The position numbers were made by a program, and so were the translations under genes. A stretch of 64,000 bases of DNA from the NCBI GenBank assembly GCA_021817245.1, contig JAKAVQ010000001.1:124001-188000 (forward strand), given 5' to 3'. Every line of letters begins with the position of its first letter. Position 1 is the stretch's first letter. The notes under the pieces were generated by a model. The model searched no databases and was not told where the DNA came from. It saw nothing but the letters and a program-made list of their open reading frames with translations. Origin of the DNA: Thermoplasmata archaeon (lineage in GTDB: Archaea; Thermoplasmatota; Thermoplasmata; Lutacidiplasmatales; UBA184). This document shows positions 25,557 to 33,169 of the stretch, one piece after another.

Positions 25557-26349
25557 CGCCCCAGGAACCGCGAGTTCAAGTACTACGTCCCGGGCTGATG
25601 CGCTTCTGTCAAGGCGACACGCGACCCGGGCCGCATCCGGCGCTCATCTAGCCCCGGCTATGGTCGTGCGCGATTATGCGCATTAGTGTGTATATCGTTG
25701 ATTGGCGAATGTGGCATCGTTGAACGCCGTCCATAGGGCCTCAGGCTTGAAATAGTAGGTCCCGGCCATACGGAGACCCGCGGGTCAATTGGGCCCTCGG
25801 AGGAAGAACGAGAATGAACGTCTTGGGAAAGAGAGAGCGTAGCTGGCGAAAGGCGCGGAAGCGCGGGGTGTCACCGATCATCGCGACCATCTTGCTCGTC
25901 GCGATCACGGTCGTGTTGGCCGCCGTGTTGTACGTGCTGATCTCCGGACTCACGACCGGGCCAGGAAACGCCCCGCTGGGGTCCCACTTCGGGTGGGGAG
26001 CTCCGTCCAACACATCCGCGGGCACCGCCCTGACCTACACGGTCGGGATCGCCTCGGCCAGTGGGGTTAGCGTCTCGAACCTGAACCTGGGTCTCCACAG
26101 CCCCGGTGGGAACTCCCTCGCGCTGGCGACGTACGTCTCGACGATCGTGCTCGTGAACGCCCAGGGAAGCACGATCGCGACTTACTCCACCTCGAACGGA
26201 GCAGGCACGGCCGCGACGGGCTTCAACGGCGTGCTGTCGGCGGGCATGAGCATCCAGATCACGGCCGCGACGGGTCTCTTCGGCGACTCGCTGGTCGGGA
26301 TCGGGGTCGGCTCGTACTCGGGCACGGTGACGTCGAGCGCGTTCCCGTA
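25557..26349 (+). repeat. 793-base direct repeat, copy 1 (pilin unit)
   Basis: Matches 26693-27485 at a constant offset of 1136 bases. By eye the two copies differ only at 25571-25572 (CG against TA). The repeat covers about 257 bases upstream of the pilin gene plus the whole coding region. Identity ends inside the stop codon, so copy 1 ends TAA and copy 2 TAG. Confidence 0.93.
25690..25696 (+). promoter_or_regulatory. TATA box of pilin copy 1
   Basis: GTATATC about 118 bases before the pilin ATG, in the only A/T-rich part of the repeat and just after a palindrome ATGCGCAT (25676-25683). It predicts a leader of roughly 90 bases, long for this genome, and a Shine-Dalgarno site GGAGGA at 25799-25804. 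Confidence 0.45.
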
Positions 26350-26350
26350 A
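25814..26350 (+). CDS. Archaeal type IV pilin (copy 1)
   Basis: Pilin-like surface protein of 178 residues. The N-terminus has a class III (prepilin) signal, basic KARKRG followed by VSPIIATILLVAITVVLAAV, the archaeal Pilin_N pattern; cleavage would be expected after the glycine by a prepilin peptidase. The rest is rich in Ser, Thr, Gly and Ala with little charge, forming a probable beta-rich head. It has its own promoter, a Shine-Dalgarno site and a stem-loop downstream. The identical protein is encoded again 1136 bases away. Confidence 0.9.
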   Translation: MNVLGKRERSWRKARKRGVSPIIATILLVAITVVLAAVLYVLISGLTTGPGNAPLGSHFGWGAPSNTSAGTALTYTVGIASASGVSVSNLNLGLHSPGGNSLALATYVSTIVLVNAQGSTIATYSTSNGAGTAATGFNGVLSAGMSIQITAATGLFGDSLVGIGVGSYSGTVTSSAFP

Positions 26351-26372
26351 AGGGTCACCCCGAGTCACGGCA

Positions 26373-26400
26373 GCCCCCGAAGGGGCGACCAAACCATTTC
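26373..26400 (+). terminator. Stem-loop and pyrimidine tract after pilin 1
   Basis: A short GC hairpin (GCCCC, loop CGAA, GGGGC at 26373-26386) followed by a segment CAAACCATTTCCT and a T/C-rich run. A similar hairpin plus the same CAAACCATTTCCT follows pilin 2. Termination role is inference. Confidence 0.4.
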
Positions 26401-26692
26401 CTGCTTCTTTACTTCAGGACTCCTCCGGGCATCCCGCGACGGGGGGCACGGGCAGCCTATTCTTCTGTCCGGCCCGTGCCCCAAACCAACCACGGCCTCG
26501 TCATGGGGAGACCTGAGACTCGATGCTTGTTCCGACGAGCGCTCCTGCAGTGGTCGGCCCGCTTGGTGTTCCCTTCGGCGGAGCACGCACCTGCGAGTCT
26601 CTAGACACTGGGTTGTTTGATCCCTTACTACCTAGCCGGTCCCCTGCGCTGTACGATGTGCTGCGCGCCGCAACTGGTCCCGCAAACCTGCC
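26401..26692. other. Spacer between the two pilin repeats
   Basis: About 290 bases not shared by the two copies. No gene, RNA or transposase remnant was recognised. There is a GC-rich inverted repeat around 26440-26473 (GGGCACGGGC against GCCCGTGCCC) that may fold in RNA. Confidence 0.45.
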
Positions 26693-27485
26693 CGCCCCAG
26701 GAACCGTAAGTTCAAGTACTACGTCCCGGGCTGATGCGCTTCTGTCAAGGCGACACGCGACCCGGGCCGCATCCGGCGCTCATCTAGCCCCGGCTATGGT
26801 CGTGCGCGATTATGCGCATTAGTGTGTATATCGTTGATTGGCGAATGTGGCATCGTTGAACGCCGTCCATAGGGCCTCAGGCTTGAAATAGTAGGTCCCG
26901 GCCATACGGAGACCCGCGGGTCAATTGGGCCCTCGGAGGAAGAACGAGAATGAACGTCTTGGGAAAGAGAGAGCGTAGCTGGCGAAAGGCGCGGAAGCGC
27001 GGGGTGTCACCGATCATCGCGACCATCTTGCTCGTCGCGATCACGGTCGTGTTGGCCGCCGTGTTGTACGTGCTGATCTCCGGACTCACGACCGGGCCAG
27101 GAAACGCCCCGCTGGGGTCCCACTTCGGGTGGGGAGCTCCGTCCAACACATCCGCGGGCACCGCCCTGACCTACACGGTCGGGATCGCCTCGGCCAGTGG
27201 GGTTAGCGTCTCGAACCTGAACCTGGGTCTCCACAGCCCCGGTGGGAACTCCCTCGCGCTGGCGACGTACGTCTCGACGATCGTGCTCGTGAACGCCCAG
27301 GGAAGCACGATCGCGACTTACTCCACCTCGAACGGAGCAGGCACGGCCGCGACGGGCTTCAACGGCGTGCTGTCGGCGGGCATGAGCATCCAGATCACGG
27401 CCGCGACGGGTCTCTTCGGCGACTCGCTGGTCGGGATCGGGGTCGGCTCGTACTCGGGCACGGTGACGTCGAGCGCGTTCCCGTA
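26693..27485 (+). repeat. 793-base direct repeat, copy 2 (pilin unit)
   Basis: Second copy of the repeat at 25557-26349, same orientation, two mismatches by eye (26707-26708). It has the same TATA box, leader, Shine-Dalgarno site and coding sequence. Confidence 0.93.
26826..26832 (+). promoter_or_regulatory. TATA box of pilin copy 2
   Basis: Exact copy of the element at 25690-25696, at the same distance from the start codon, so both pilin copies should be expressed under the same signals. Confidence 0.45.
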
Positions 27486-27486
27486 G
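26950..27486 (+). CDS. Archaeal type IV pilin (copy 2, identical protein)
   Basis: The 178-residue product is identical to that of the gene at 25814. The class III signal, hydrophobic N-helix and Ser/Thr-rich head are as in copy 1. Perfect conservation including silent positions means recent duplication or ongoing gene conversion. The stop codon is TAG instead of TAA because the repeat ends within it. Downstream lies a stem-loop (27511-27533), then a separate PKD-domain pilin-like gene on the same strand. Confidence 0.9.
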   Translation: MNVLGKRERSWRKARKRGVSPIIATILLVAITVVLAAVLYVLISGLTTGPGNAPLGSHFGWGAPSNTSAGTALTYTVGIASASGVSVSNLNLGLHSPGGNSLALATYVSTIVLVNAQGSTIATYSTSNGAGTAATGFNGVLSAGMSIQITAATGLFGDSLVGIGVGSYSGTVTSSAFP

Positions 27487-27510
27487 GGAAGCTCCGGCGA
27501 CCGGGGCTGG

Positions 27511-27551
27511 CCCTCCCGTGAAAGCGGGAAGGGTAGCGCCAAACCATTTCC
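27511..27551 (+). terminator. Stem-loop and pyrimidine tract after pilin 2
   Basis: CCCTCCCG pairs with CGGGAAGGG (one bulged A) around a TGAAAG loop, followed by CAAACCATTTCCT and a C/T-rich run. It resembles the element after pilin 1 although the surrounding sequence is unrelated. Confidence 0.42.
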
Positions 27552-27746
27552 TTCCGCTCCCCTTCATGTCTCGGGCGTAGACAGTTGCGCTCCAGCCACG
27601 AGTTTCGGTGAGTGGCCCTAACACCCGCTCGAGGCAGATCGGTGCGCCCTACCGACCGAGCGTGGGCCTGCTACCCCCGAGAACTCACTCTGTGCTCGAG
27701 CGAGGGTACCCGCGGAACGATAACGTCTAAATAGCGGGGTCCCGCC

Positions 27747-27754
27747 TCTAAATC
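27747..27754 (+). promoter_or_regulatory. TATA box of the PKD pilin-like gene
   Basis: TCTAAATC, 35-42 bases before the ATG at 27789. A second similar block lies at 27726-27734; which one is used is open. Confidence 0.4.
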
Positions 27755-27788
27755 GACGAGGACCGCAGCGCCCTCGGGTCGACTAAGA

Positions 27789-29501
27789 ATGGTGATTGGA
27801 AAGGCGCGAACCCGCGGTGGCGATCGAAGCGGGCTCGAGCCAGCTTTTCGGGGCCGGCGATGGAACAGGAAGCGGAGGGGTGTGTCGGACGTCGTGGCCA
27901 CGATCCTCCTGCTTGCCCTCACGGTCACCCTCTTCTCTGCAATTTTCGCGTTCGTAACCTCGTTCCCCCCACCGCCGGCCCAGAACACCCAACAGTTCCA
28001 GGCGAATCTGGTGCTGACGTCCAACGGTACGTGGATCACGGGCGTCAACATCACGCACCTCGCGGGCGCGCCGGTTCCGAGCAACGCCCTCATTTACTTC
28101 AAGTCGTCCCGAAATCCCGGGCGGTGCCCGTTCATCGCCCCCGCCTCCGTGAGTCAGGGAATCGGTAGCTCGGTGTGGAGCCTCGGCCAGACCTGGAGTC
28201 TTCCGTTCAACACGTTCTGTAAGACCTCCTCTTGGGATCCGGTTCCGGACAACATCACCGTCTACGTCGTCAGCCAGGCGAACCTGATCTTTAGCGTGGT
28301 CTTGCCGGGACAGCAGCTCATCACTTCGCCCGCGGTGACGTCCACTTGGGTGTCGCCGAATCCGGTGGCGGTCGCGAGGAGCTTCACCGTGTACGCGACG
28401 ATCACCGGCGCGGTGAATCCGGACTCGGTCTACGTGAACCTCGCGAGTCTCGGGATTCCGGGCCTCTCCACCCCTCAACCCATGACGCTCTCGGAGGGGC
28501 AGTGGACCTACGCCGTCAGCTCCGGGGCCCCGAAGGCCGGGTCCTACACGGGCCTTATCAATCTCACCGGTGCCGCGGGCCAGACGGATGTGGCTACCGT
28601 GACCATCTCGGTGACGAGCTCGGGTAGTTCCTTCTTCGTGAGCGTAGCCGCGAACCCGACGTCCGGTACGGCACCCCTAACCGTCACGTTCGTCACCTCC
28701 CAGAACGGCGGGACTCCGCCGTTCAACTACTCGTGGTCCTTCGGGGACGGGTCCGGTGCGTACACCATGAACCCCACCCACACCTACAGCACGGTCGGAA
28801 CGTACCTCGCCGGCTTGGTCGTGACGGATAAGAACGGGAACATCTCGTCCGCCTCCGTTTCGATCACGGTGAACCCCTCCACCCCCACGTGCTCGGGCGA
28901 GACTGTGGCGGCAAACCGAAGCCAGACGTACTCCTGCTCACTGAACCCGAGCCAGTACATGGTGTTCACCTTCACGGTGAGCCCGCCTCAGTGGTCCAAC
29001 TCCAACTACGTCAACCTCTACGAGGTCGACAGCACGACAAGCGGATCCCAGCCAGTCTTCAGAATGGGTACGGGCCTAGGGGGGACCCCTAGCTACTCTT
29101 CGGCGTCGTTGCAAGGTAGCGGGCCGAATGCCTACATTCCGATCCCCTTGAGCAATCCGAACGCCAATGTCTTCGGAGGCTCGGGAACGTACTGGGTCGT
29201 GATCCAGACGGGCGCCGGCGACACCGGCGGCTTCTGTTTCAAGTGGACCCTCTCTGGCTCGCAGCAGCCGAATGGAGGGCCTACGTGTTCGGCTCCCTTC
29301 ATCGGCGTGCGCGGGTCCGGTGGTAGCGTGAGCTCGAGCGTTTCGTCAAAGGTCCCGTTTGCATCGACGATCGGCGCGGCAGCCCTCCCTCCGGCCGGTC
29401 CGTCATGGACCCCGAGCCCGGTGCTGCAGGCACCGAGATCGGTGGAGCACGGCCGGCAGATCCCGTACTTCCCCCCACGTCTCGAGTCACGAGCGGCATA
29501 G
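27789..29501 (+). CDS. Type IV pilin-like protein with PKD domain
   Basis: Surface protein of 570 residues with a prepilin-type N-terminus: basic WNRKRRG, then VSDVVATILLLALTVTLFSA, as in archaeal pilins. The extracellular part has one PKD domain (about 288-360: TSGTAPLTVTFVTSQNGG, then YSWSFGDGSG and HTYSTVGTYLAGLVVTDKNG). It also has many N-glycosylation sequons and a cysteine-containing beta region with YWVVIQTGAGDTGGFCFKW. It is much larger than a major pilin and may be a tip adhesin or minor pilin. The final 30 residues are Pro/Arg-rich. It follows the duplicated pilins on the same strand. Confidence 0.85.
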   Translation: MVIGKARTRGGDRSGLEPAFRGRRWNRKRRGVSDVVATILLLALTVTLFSAIFAFVTSFPPPPAQNTQQFQANLVLTSNGTWITGVNITHLAGAPVPSNALIYFKSSRNPGRCPFIAPASVSQGIGSSVWSLGQTWSLPFNTFCKTSSWDPVPDNITVYVVSQANLIFSVVLPGQQLITSPAVTSTWVSPNPVAVARSFTVYATITGAVNPDSVYVNLASLGIPGLSTPQPMTLSEGQWTYAVSSGAPKAGSYTGLINLTGAAGQTDVATVTISVTSSGSSFFVSVAANPTSGTAPLTVTFVTSQNGGTPPFNYSWSFGDGSGAYTMNPTHTYSTVGTYLAGLVVTDKNGNISSASVSITVNPSTPTCSGETVAANRSQTYSCSLNPSQYMVFTFTVSPPQWSNSNYVNLYEVDSTTSGSQPVFRMGTGLGGTPSYSSASLQGSGPNAYIPIPLSNPNANVFGGSGTYWVVIQTGAGDTGGFCFKWTLSGSQQPNGGPTCSAPFIGVRGSGGSVSSSVSSKVPFASTIGAAALPPAGPSWTPSPVLQAPRSVEHGRQIPYFPPRLESRAA

Positions 29502-29688
29502 AAGCACTCTCAATGGGGGAGAGCGCGTCGGGGACGCTTTCCGGTGGGCCGCAAGCAGTCGTGCATCGAGTACTATCGCGATCGGTGGAAGGGAATCTTA
29601 CCCGGTGGGCGACCACGAAGTGGCGCCCTGGCCGCCCTGCCGGATCGATCCTCGAACCGTCGACTCCAGGAAGATTGACGTGAAGTGA

Positions 29689-30762
29689 TCACGCGGGGGT
29701 CGTGAGGGTGGCGCCGCACTTCCAGCAGGTGGTCTCGTTCTCGTAAACCACGGCCGTGCAGCTGGGACAGGTCCTCTCCTTCACCGAGGGAAGTGGCGCG
29801 GATGGAGCGCCGGCGGACTTGGAGAGCGGCGGCGGGGCCGGGGCGACGGAGGTGTCGGTACCGCCCGGTCCGCTCGCGGAAGGAACGGGGCCGGCCGCGC
29901 GGGCTGCGGCGTCCTTCCGCCGCTGCTCGCGGTTCTTGAAGAGCAGGTAGAGAAGCAGGATGAAGTAATACGGAGCCCCCAGGAAGAGGAAGTCGTCGAA
30001 GTACAGGGTCGGAAGGATCGATCCGTACGTGGTCCAGTAGCCGCCCACGACCGGCCCCTCGAGGGCGTTGTACGTGGGATCGCCGACCAGGTTCTGGTAG
30101 AAGGGTCGGTGGGTCGTGCTGTTGCTGGTGTACACCCCCATCTGCCAGTCCCAGATCCCGTCGGACGGGATGGTGTGATGGAAGGTCACGGTGAGCGGGG
30201 TCGCGTTCAGGGGCTGGTGGAACGTGTAGTTCAGGAGGATGAACGGGTAGCCGGCACTGCACCAGCTCGGTGGGGAGGTCCCGCTCGTTGCCCCGGGACA
30301 TGTGCTGATGTACAGATTGAGCCAGAGCGGCGTGGAGTTGTTCCCGCTCGGTATTCCCGCACGGTAGAGGGTCACGGTCCAAGTGAAGTTGGTCGAGGTG
30401 TCGCCCGTGTACGGCGAGACGCTCGCGTTCTGCAAGAGGGAGGTTCCGCCGGTGCCGGGGATCGTGGCCAGCGAATCGGCCGGCGAGATCGGGGTACGGA
30501 TATCCTGCGTGATCACGAGCGAGGAGATGGGGGCAACGACGAGGATGACGACGAGGCCCGAGAGCGCAAGGTACCGGGGGCGCTTCAGCCCGGCCCAGAT
30601 CGGCAGCGCGAGGCCGAACAGGAGGAACGCCGGGATGGCAATGATCGCTTCGACGTAGACGTACACTGCGAAGACGACCAGGATCGTGACGGCGATCAGG
30701 AGAACTTTTCCGAGAGGCTTCTGGACGAAATCCCTAAAGCCACGGGTCATCTGTTGCTGCAC
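29689..30762 (-). CDS. Membrane protein with ectodomain and C-terminal zinc ribbon
   Basis: Unrecognised protein of 357 residues. About three N-terminal helices (19-85) are followed by a likely extracellular domain (86-250) with several N-glycosylation sequons and two cysteines. A further helix follows (about 253-275, FLGAPYYFILLLYLLF), then a charged, Pro/Ala-rich cytoplasmic tail. A zinc ribbon closes the protein: C332, C335, C346, C349 in CPSC and CWKC pairs. Start is GTG 30762 or ATG 30750. The same plan, ectodomain outside and zinc ribbon inside, is seen in the 1114-residue protein at 40243. It converges on the PKD pilin-like gene. Confidence 0.72.
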   Translation of the reverse strand: MQQQMTRGFRDFVQKPLGKVLLIAVTILVVFAVYVYVEAIIAIPAFLLFGLALPIWAGLKRPRYLALSGLVVILVVAPISSLVITQDIRTPISPADSLATIPGTGGTSLLQNASVSPYTGDTSTNFTWTVTLYRAGIPSGNNSTPLWLNLYISTCPGATSGTSPPSWCSAGYPFILLNYTFHQPLNATPLTVTFHHTIPSDGIWDWQMGVYTSNSTTHRPFYQNLVGDPTYNALEGPVVGGYWTTYGSILPTLYFDDFLFLGAPYYFILLLYLLFKNREQRRKDAAARAAGPVPSASGPGGTDTSVAPAPPPLSKSAGAPSAPLPSVKERTCPSCTAVVYENETTCWKCGATLTTPA

Positions 30763-30789
30763 GGAACGGGAGGGCAGACTTTCCTCCCC

Positions 30790-30799
30790 TTATAAGTAA
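30790..30799 (-). promoter_or_regulatory. TATA box of the zinc-ribbon membrane gene
   Basis: TTACTTATAA on the minus strand, 28-37 bases before the GTG at 30762. It abuts the apgM start on the other strand, so it is too close to be a normal apgM promoter. Confidence 0.5.
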
Positions 30800-32140
30800 A
30801 TGGCAACGGTTGACCGGCCCGGGGCGACGAAGGGCCGCGTCTACGCCCTGATCGTCCTGGACGGCCTGGGAGATCGCCCGCACCCCGACACGGGCGGGCA
30901 GAGCCCGGTCGAGGCCGCGACCACGCCCCATCTCGACCGCCTGTCGGGACTCGGTCGGCGCGGCAGTGTAATGGTCGTGGGCGCGGGGATAGCCCCGGAG
31001 TCGGACGCCGGAGTCTTCGCGCTACTGGGCTACGACCCGGTCCACGATTCCCCGGGGCGGGGCGTGCTCGAGGCGCTGGGCGTCGAGGTCCCCCTGGCAA
31101 CGGGCGACGTCGCGCTCCGTCTCAACTTTGCCACGGCCGAGGGTGACGGGACAATCCTCGATGCCCGGGTCGGCCGCTCGCTCTCCACGGCAGAGGCGAG
31201 AGACCTTGCCCGCGGAGTCACCGAGGCCGACCTGCTGGCGGGGCTCGGAATCCGGGCCGAGGTTCGTGCGACGGTCGGGCACCGGGGGGTACTCTGGCTC
31301 CACCCGGTGTCGGGCGGCCCCCTCTCGCCGAACATCTCGAACGCCGACCCGTTCTACGAGAAGGTGGGCGGAATGGGCCAAGCCCGGCGCCCCGAACATC
31401 CCCGGATCCTCCGGGTCGAACCGCTCGACGGCACCGGCGAGGCCCAGCGCACGGCCGATGCCGTGAACCTCCTGGTTGAGCGCGCCGGAGGGGTGCTCGC
31501 CGGGCACCGGGTCAACGCCCGTCGCGCCATGGGCGGCAAGAAGATCGGCAACGCGCTGCTCGTCCGGAACGCGGGAGGCCTGCCCACTCCCCCGCCGCGA
31601 CCGTTCTCCGAGCGGCACGGCCTCTCGGGGGCCGCGCTCACGGAGATGCCGGTGGAGCGGGGGATCGCCCGCATCCTCGGGCTCGCCGACGAGTACGTCG
31701 GTCCGATGGGGGCCGACCGAGAGACCGGATACCGGGAGCGGGCACGGCGGACTCGCGAGCTCGTCGAGCGCCACGAGTTCGTCTACGTGCATCTCAAGGG
31801 CCCCGACGAGCCCGGGCACGATGGCGATGCCGTGCGCAAGCGCGAGATCGTCGAGTCGATCGACCGATCGTTCTTCGGCCCGTTCCTCGAGGGACTTGAC
31901 CTCGGAAGGGTGCGGGTCGCGGTGACGGCCGACCACGCAACGCCTGCGGTGCTGAAGGGTCATTCCGACGACCCGGTCCCGCTGGTCATCGCGGGCGCCG
32001 GGGTCTGGCCGGAGCCGCCCGGCGCTGCCGTCAAGTTCGGGGAGCGGTCTTCCGCGGCCGGGGCGCTCGGCCTTCGTCGAGGCTCCGAGGTCCTCGAGCT
32101 GCTCATCCACACTCCGGCCCTTGGCGCCCCGACCGCATGA
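30800..32140 (+). CDS. apgM: Archaeal 2,3-bisphosphoglycerate-independent phosphoglycerate mutase
   Basis: Interconverts 3- and 2-phosphoglycerate in lower glycolysis and gluconeogenesis. The 446 residues belong to the alkaline-phosphatase superfamily: metal ligand D21 in IVLDGLGDRPH, nucleophile S68 in ESDAGVFALLGYDP, then LRLNFAT, and the C-terminal metal site KGPDEPGHDGD with TADHATPAVLKGHSDDPVP. It is the archaeal ApgM type, not the bacterial GpmI. The stop overlaps the trm5 start by 4 bases (ATGA). Confidence 0.95.
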   Translation: MATVDRPGATKGRVYALIVLDGLGDRPHPDTGGQSPVEAATTPHLDRLSGLGRRGSVMVVGAGIAPESDAGVFALLGYDPVHDSPGRGVLEALGVEVPLATGDVALRLNFATAEGDGTILDARVGRSLSTAEARDLARGVTEADLLAGLGIRAEVRATVGHRGVLWLHPVSGGPLSPNISNADPFYEKVGGMGQARRPEHPRILRVEPLDGTGEAQRTADAVNLLVERAGGVLAGHRVNARRAMGGKKIGNALLVRNAGGLPTPPPRPFSERHGLSGAALTEMPVERGIARILGLADEYVGPMGADRETGYRERARRTRELVERHEFVYVHLKGPDEPGHDGDAVRKREIVESIDRSFFGPFLEGLDLGRVRVAVTADHATPAVLKGHSDDPVPLVIAGAGVWPEPPGAAVKFGERSSAAGALGLRRGSEVLELLIHTPALGAPTA

Positions 32141-33159
32141 TCCGAGAGGGGCTGCGCGTTCCCCGACGTCAAGGGGAGGAGGTCCGGCGGGCGATGGTCG
32201 ACGCCGGATTCTTTGAGGGAGGGTTCGGGATCCTCCGCGAGGGGGAGTCTCTCGTCCTGCCGCTCGCTGCCGGGGCGAAGCCCCCGCCCGCGTGGGGAGA
32301 GATCGTCCAGCGCGACTTCCCGTCGTTCGAGACCTCTGGAAGTACCGACTACCGGGACATGCTCCGCTGGACCCCCGAGGACCGCGCCCGGCTTCCCCGC
32401 TCGTTCGATGTGGTGGGGGACATCGTGCTCGTCCGGCTGCCCTCCGAGCTCGAGGATCGGCGGGAGGAGGTCGGCGAAGCGCTGCTCGCCTTCGTTCCCT
32501 CCGCGCGTCTGGTCGGTCTCGACCGCGGGGTCCAGGGACCCGAGCGGCGACGGGCGGTGGAGCGCATCGCGGGGAAGGGCCCCTGGTCGACCCGCCACCG
32601 GGAGAACGGCCTCGCGTTCGACGTCGACGTCGCCCGGGCGTACTTCTCTCCCCGGCTCGCCCGGGAGCACGAGCGGGTCGCCGCCCAGGTCACCGAGGGG
32701 GACCGGGTCTACGACCTCTGCTGCGGCGTGGGGCCGTTCGCCGTGACGATCGCGCGGGACCGGCGGGCCAAGGTCGTCACGGCGGTCGACGCGAACCCGG
32801 CGGCCATCGAGCTCCTGCGGGGGACGCTGCGGCGGTGCTCCTTTCGCGACCGGGTGGAGCCGGTGGAGTCCCGGCTCGAAGAGTTCCTGCCCCGCGCCGA
32901 GCCTCGAGAGCGGGTCGTGTTGAATCTCCCTCTCGAAGGGATTAAGTATCTACCCTCGGTGGCACGGGCAGTCTCCCCGCTCGGCTGCCTGTACTACTAT
33001 GAGGTCGTGGGCCGCGCCGACGCGGAGACGCGAACGGAGGCGATCGTGAGCGCGCTTGGCGGCAGTGCGGCGTGGCGCGTGGCGGACCGCCATGTGGTCC
33101 ACCCGTACTCCCCGGCCTCGGACCTCGTCGCCTTCGTGCTGGCGCGTTCGGGAGACTGA
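32137..33159 (+). CDS. trm5: tRNA (guanine37-N1)-methyltransferase
   Basis: Makes m1G37 in tRNA next to the anticodon, the first step toward wyosine-type bases. The 340 residues show the Trm5 order: N-terminal domains, then YDLCCGVGPFAVTIARD (192-208) for S-adenosylmethionine, AVDANPAAIELL and the NLPLEG motif (263-268) in place of NPPxx. It overlaps apgM by 4 bases and precedes ppsA by 10 bases. Taw1, which uses m1G37 tRNA as substrate, is encoded at 60367 in the same window. Confidence 0.93.
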   Translation: MIREGLRVPRRQGEEVRRAMVDAGFFEGGFGILREGESLVLPLAAGAKPPPAWGEIVQRDFPSFETSGSTDYRDMLRWTPEDRARLPRSFDVVGDIVLVRLPSELEDRREEVGEALLAFVPSARLVGLDRGVQGPERRRAVERIAGKGPWSTRHRENGLAFDVDVARAYFSPRLAREHERVAAQVTEGDRVYDLCCGVGPFAVTIARDRRAKVVTAVDANPAAIELLRGTLRRCSFRDRVEPVESRLEEFLPRAEPRERVVLNLPLEGIKYLPSVARAVSPLGCLYYYEVVGRADAETRTEAIVSALGGSAAWRVADRHVVHPYSPASDLVAFVLARSGD

Positions 33160-33169
33160 CGAGGTTCCG

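Larger units (their letters stand above)
27487..27788. other. Region between pilin 2 and PKD gene
   Basis: About 300 bases without a gene. Contains the stem-loop above and, near its right end, two A/T-rich TATA-like elements (TCTAAATAG at 27726-27734 and TCTAAATC at 27747-27754) in front of the PKD gene. Confidence 0.5.

Noticed and set aside
25196-25598. Frames in the spacer before pilin 1
   Set aside because: Proline/arginine/serine-rich, no domain, and part of the region is regulatory; the same spacer is not kept before pilin 2.
25557-27485. Composite transposon or insertion sequence
   Set aside because: The direct repeat contains only the pilin gene and its control region; no transposase, terminal inverted repeats or target duplications were seen.
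25557-27485. Assembly duplication of one pilin unit
   Set aside because: Two base differences, different stop codons and unrelated sequences after each copy argue for a real duplication, although read evidence was not available.
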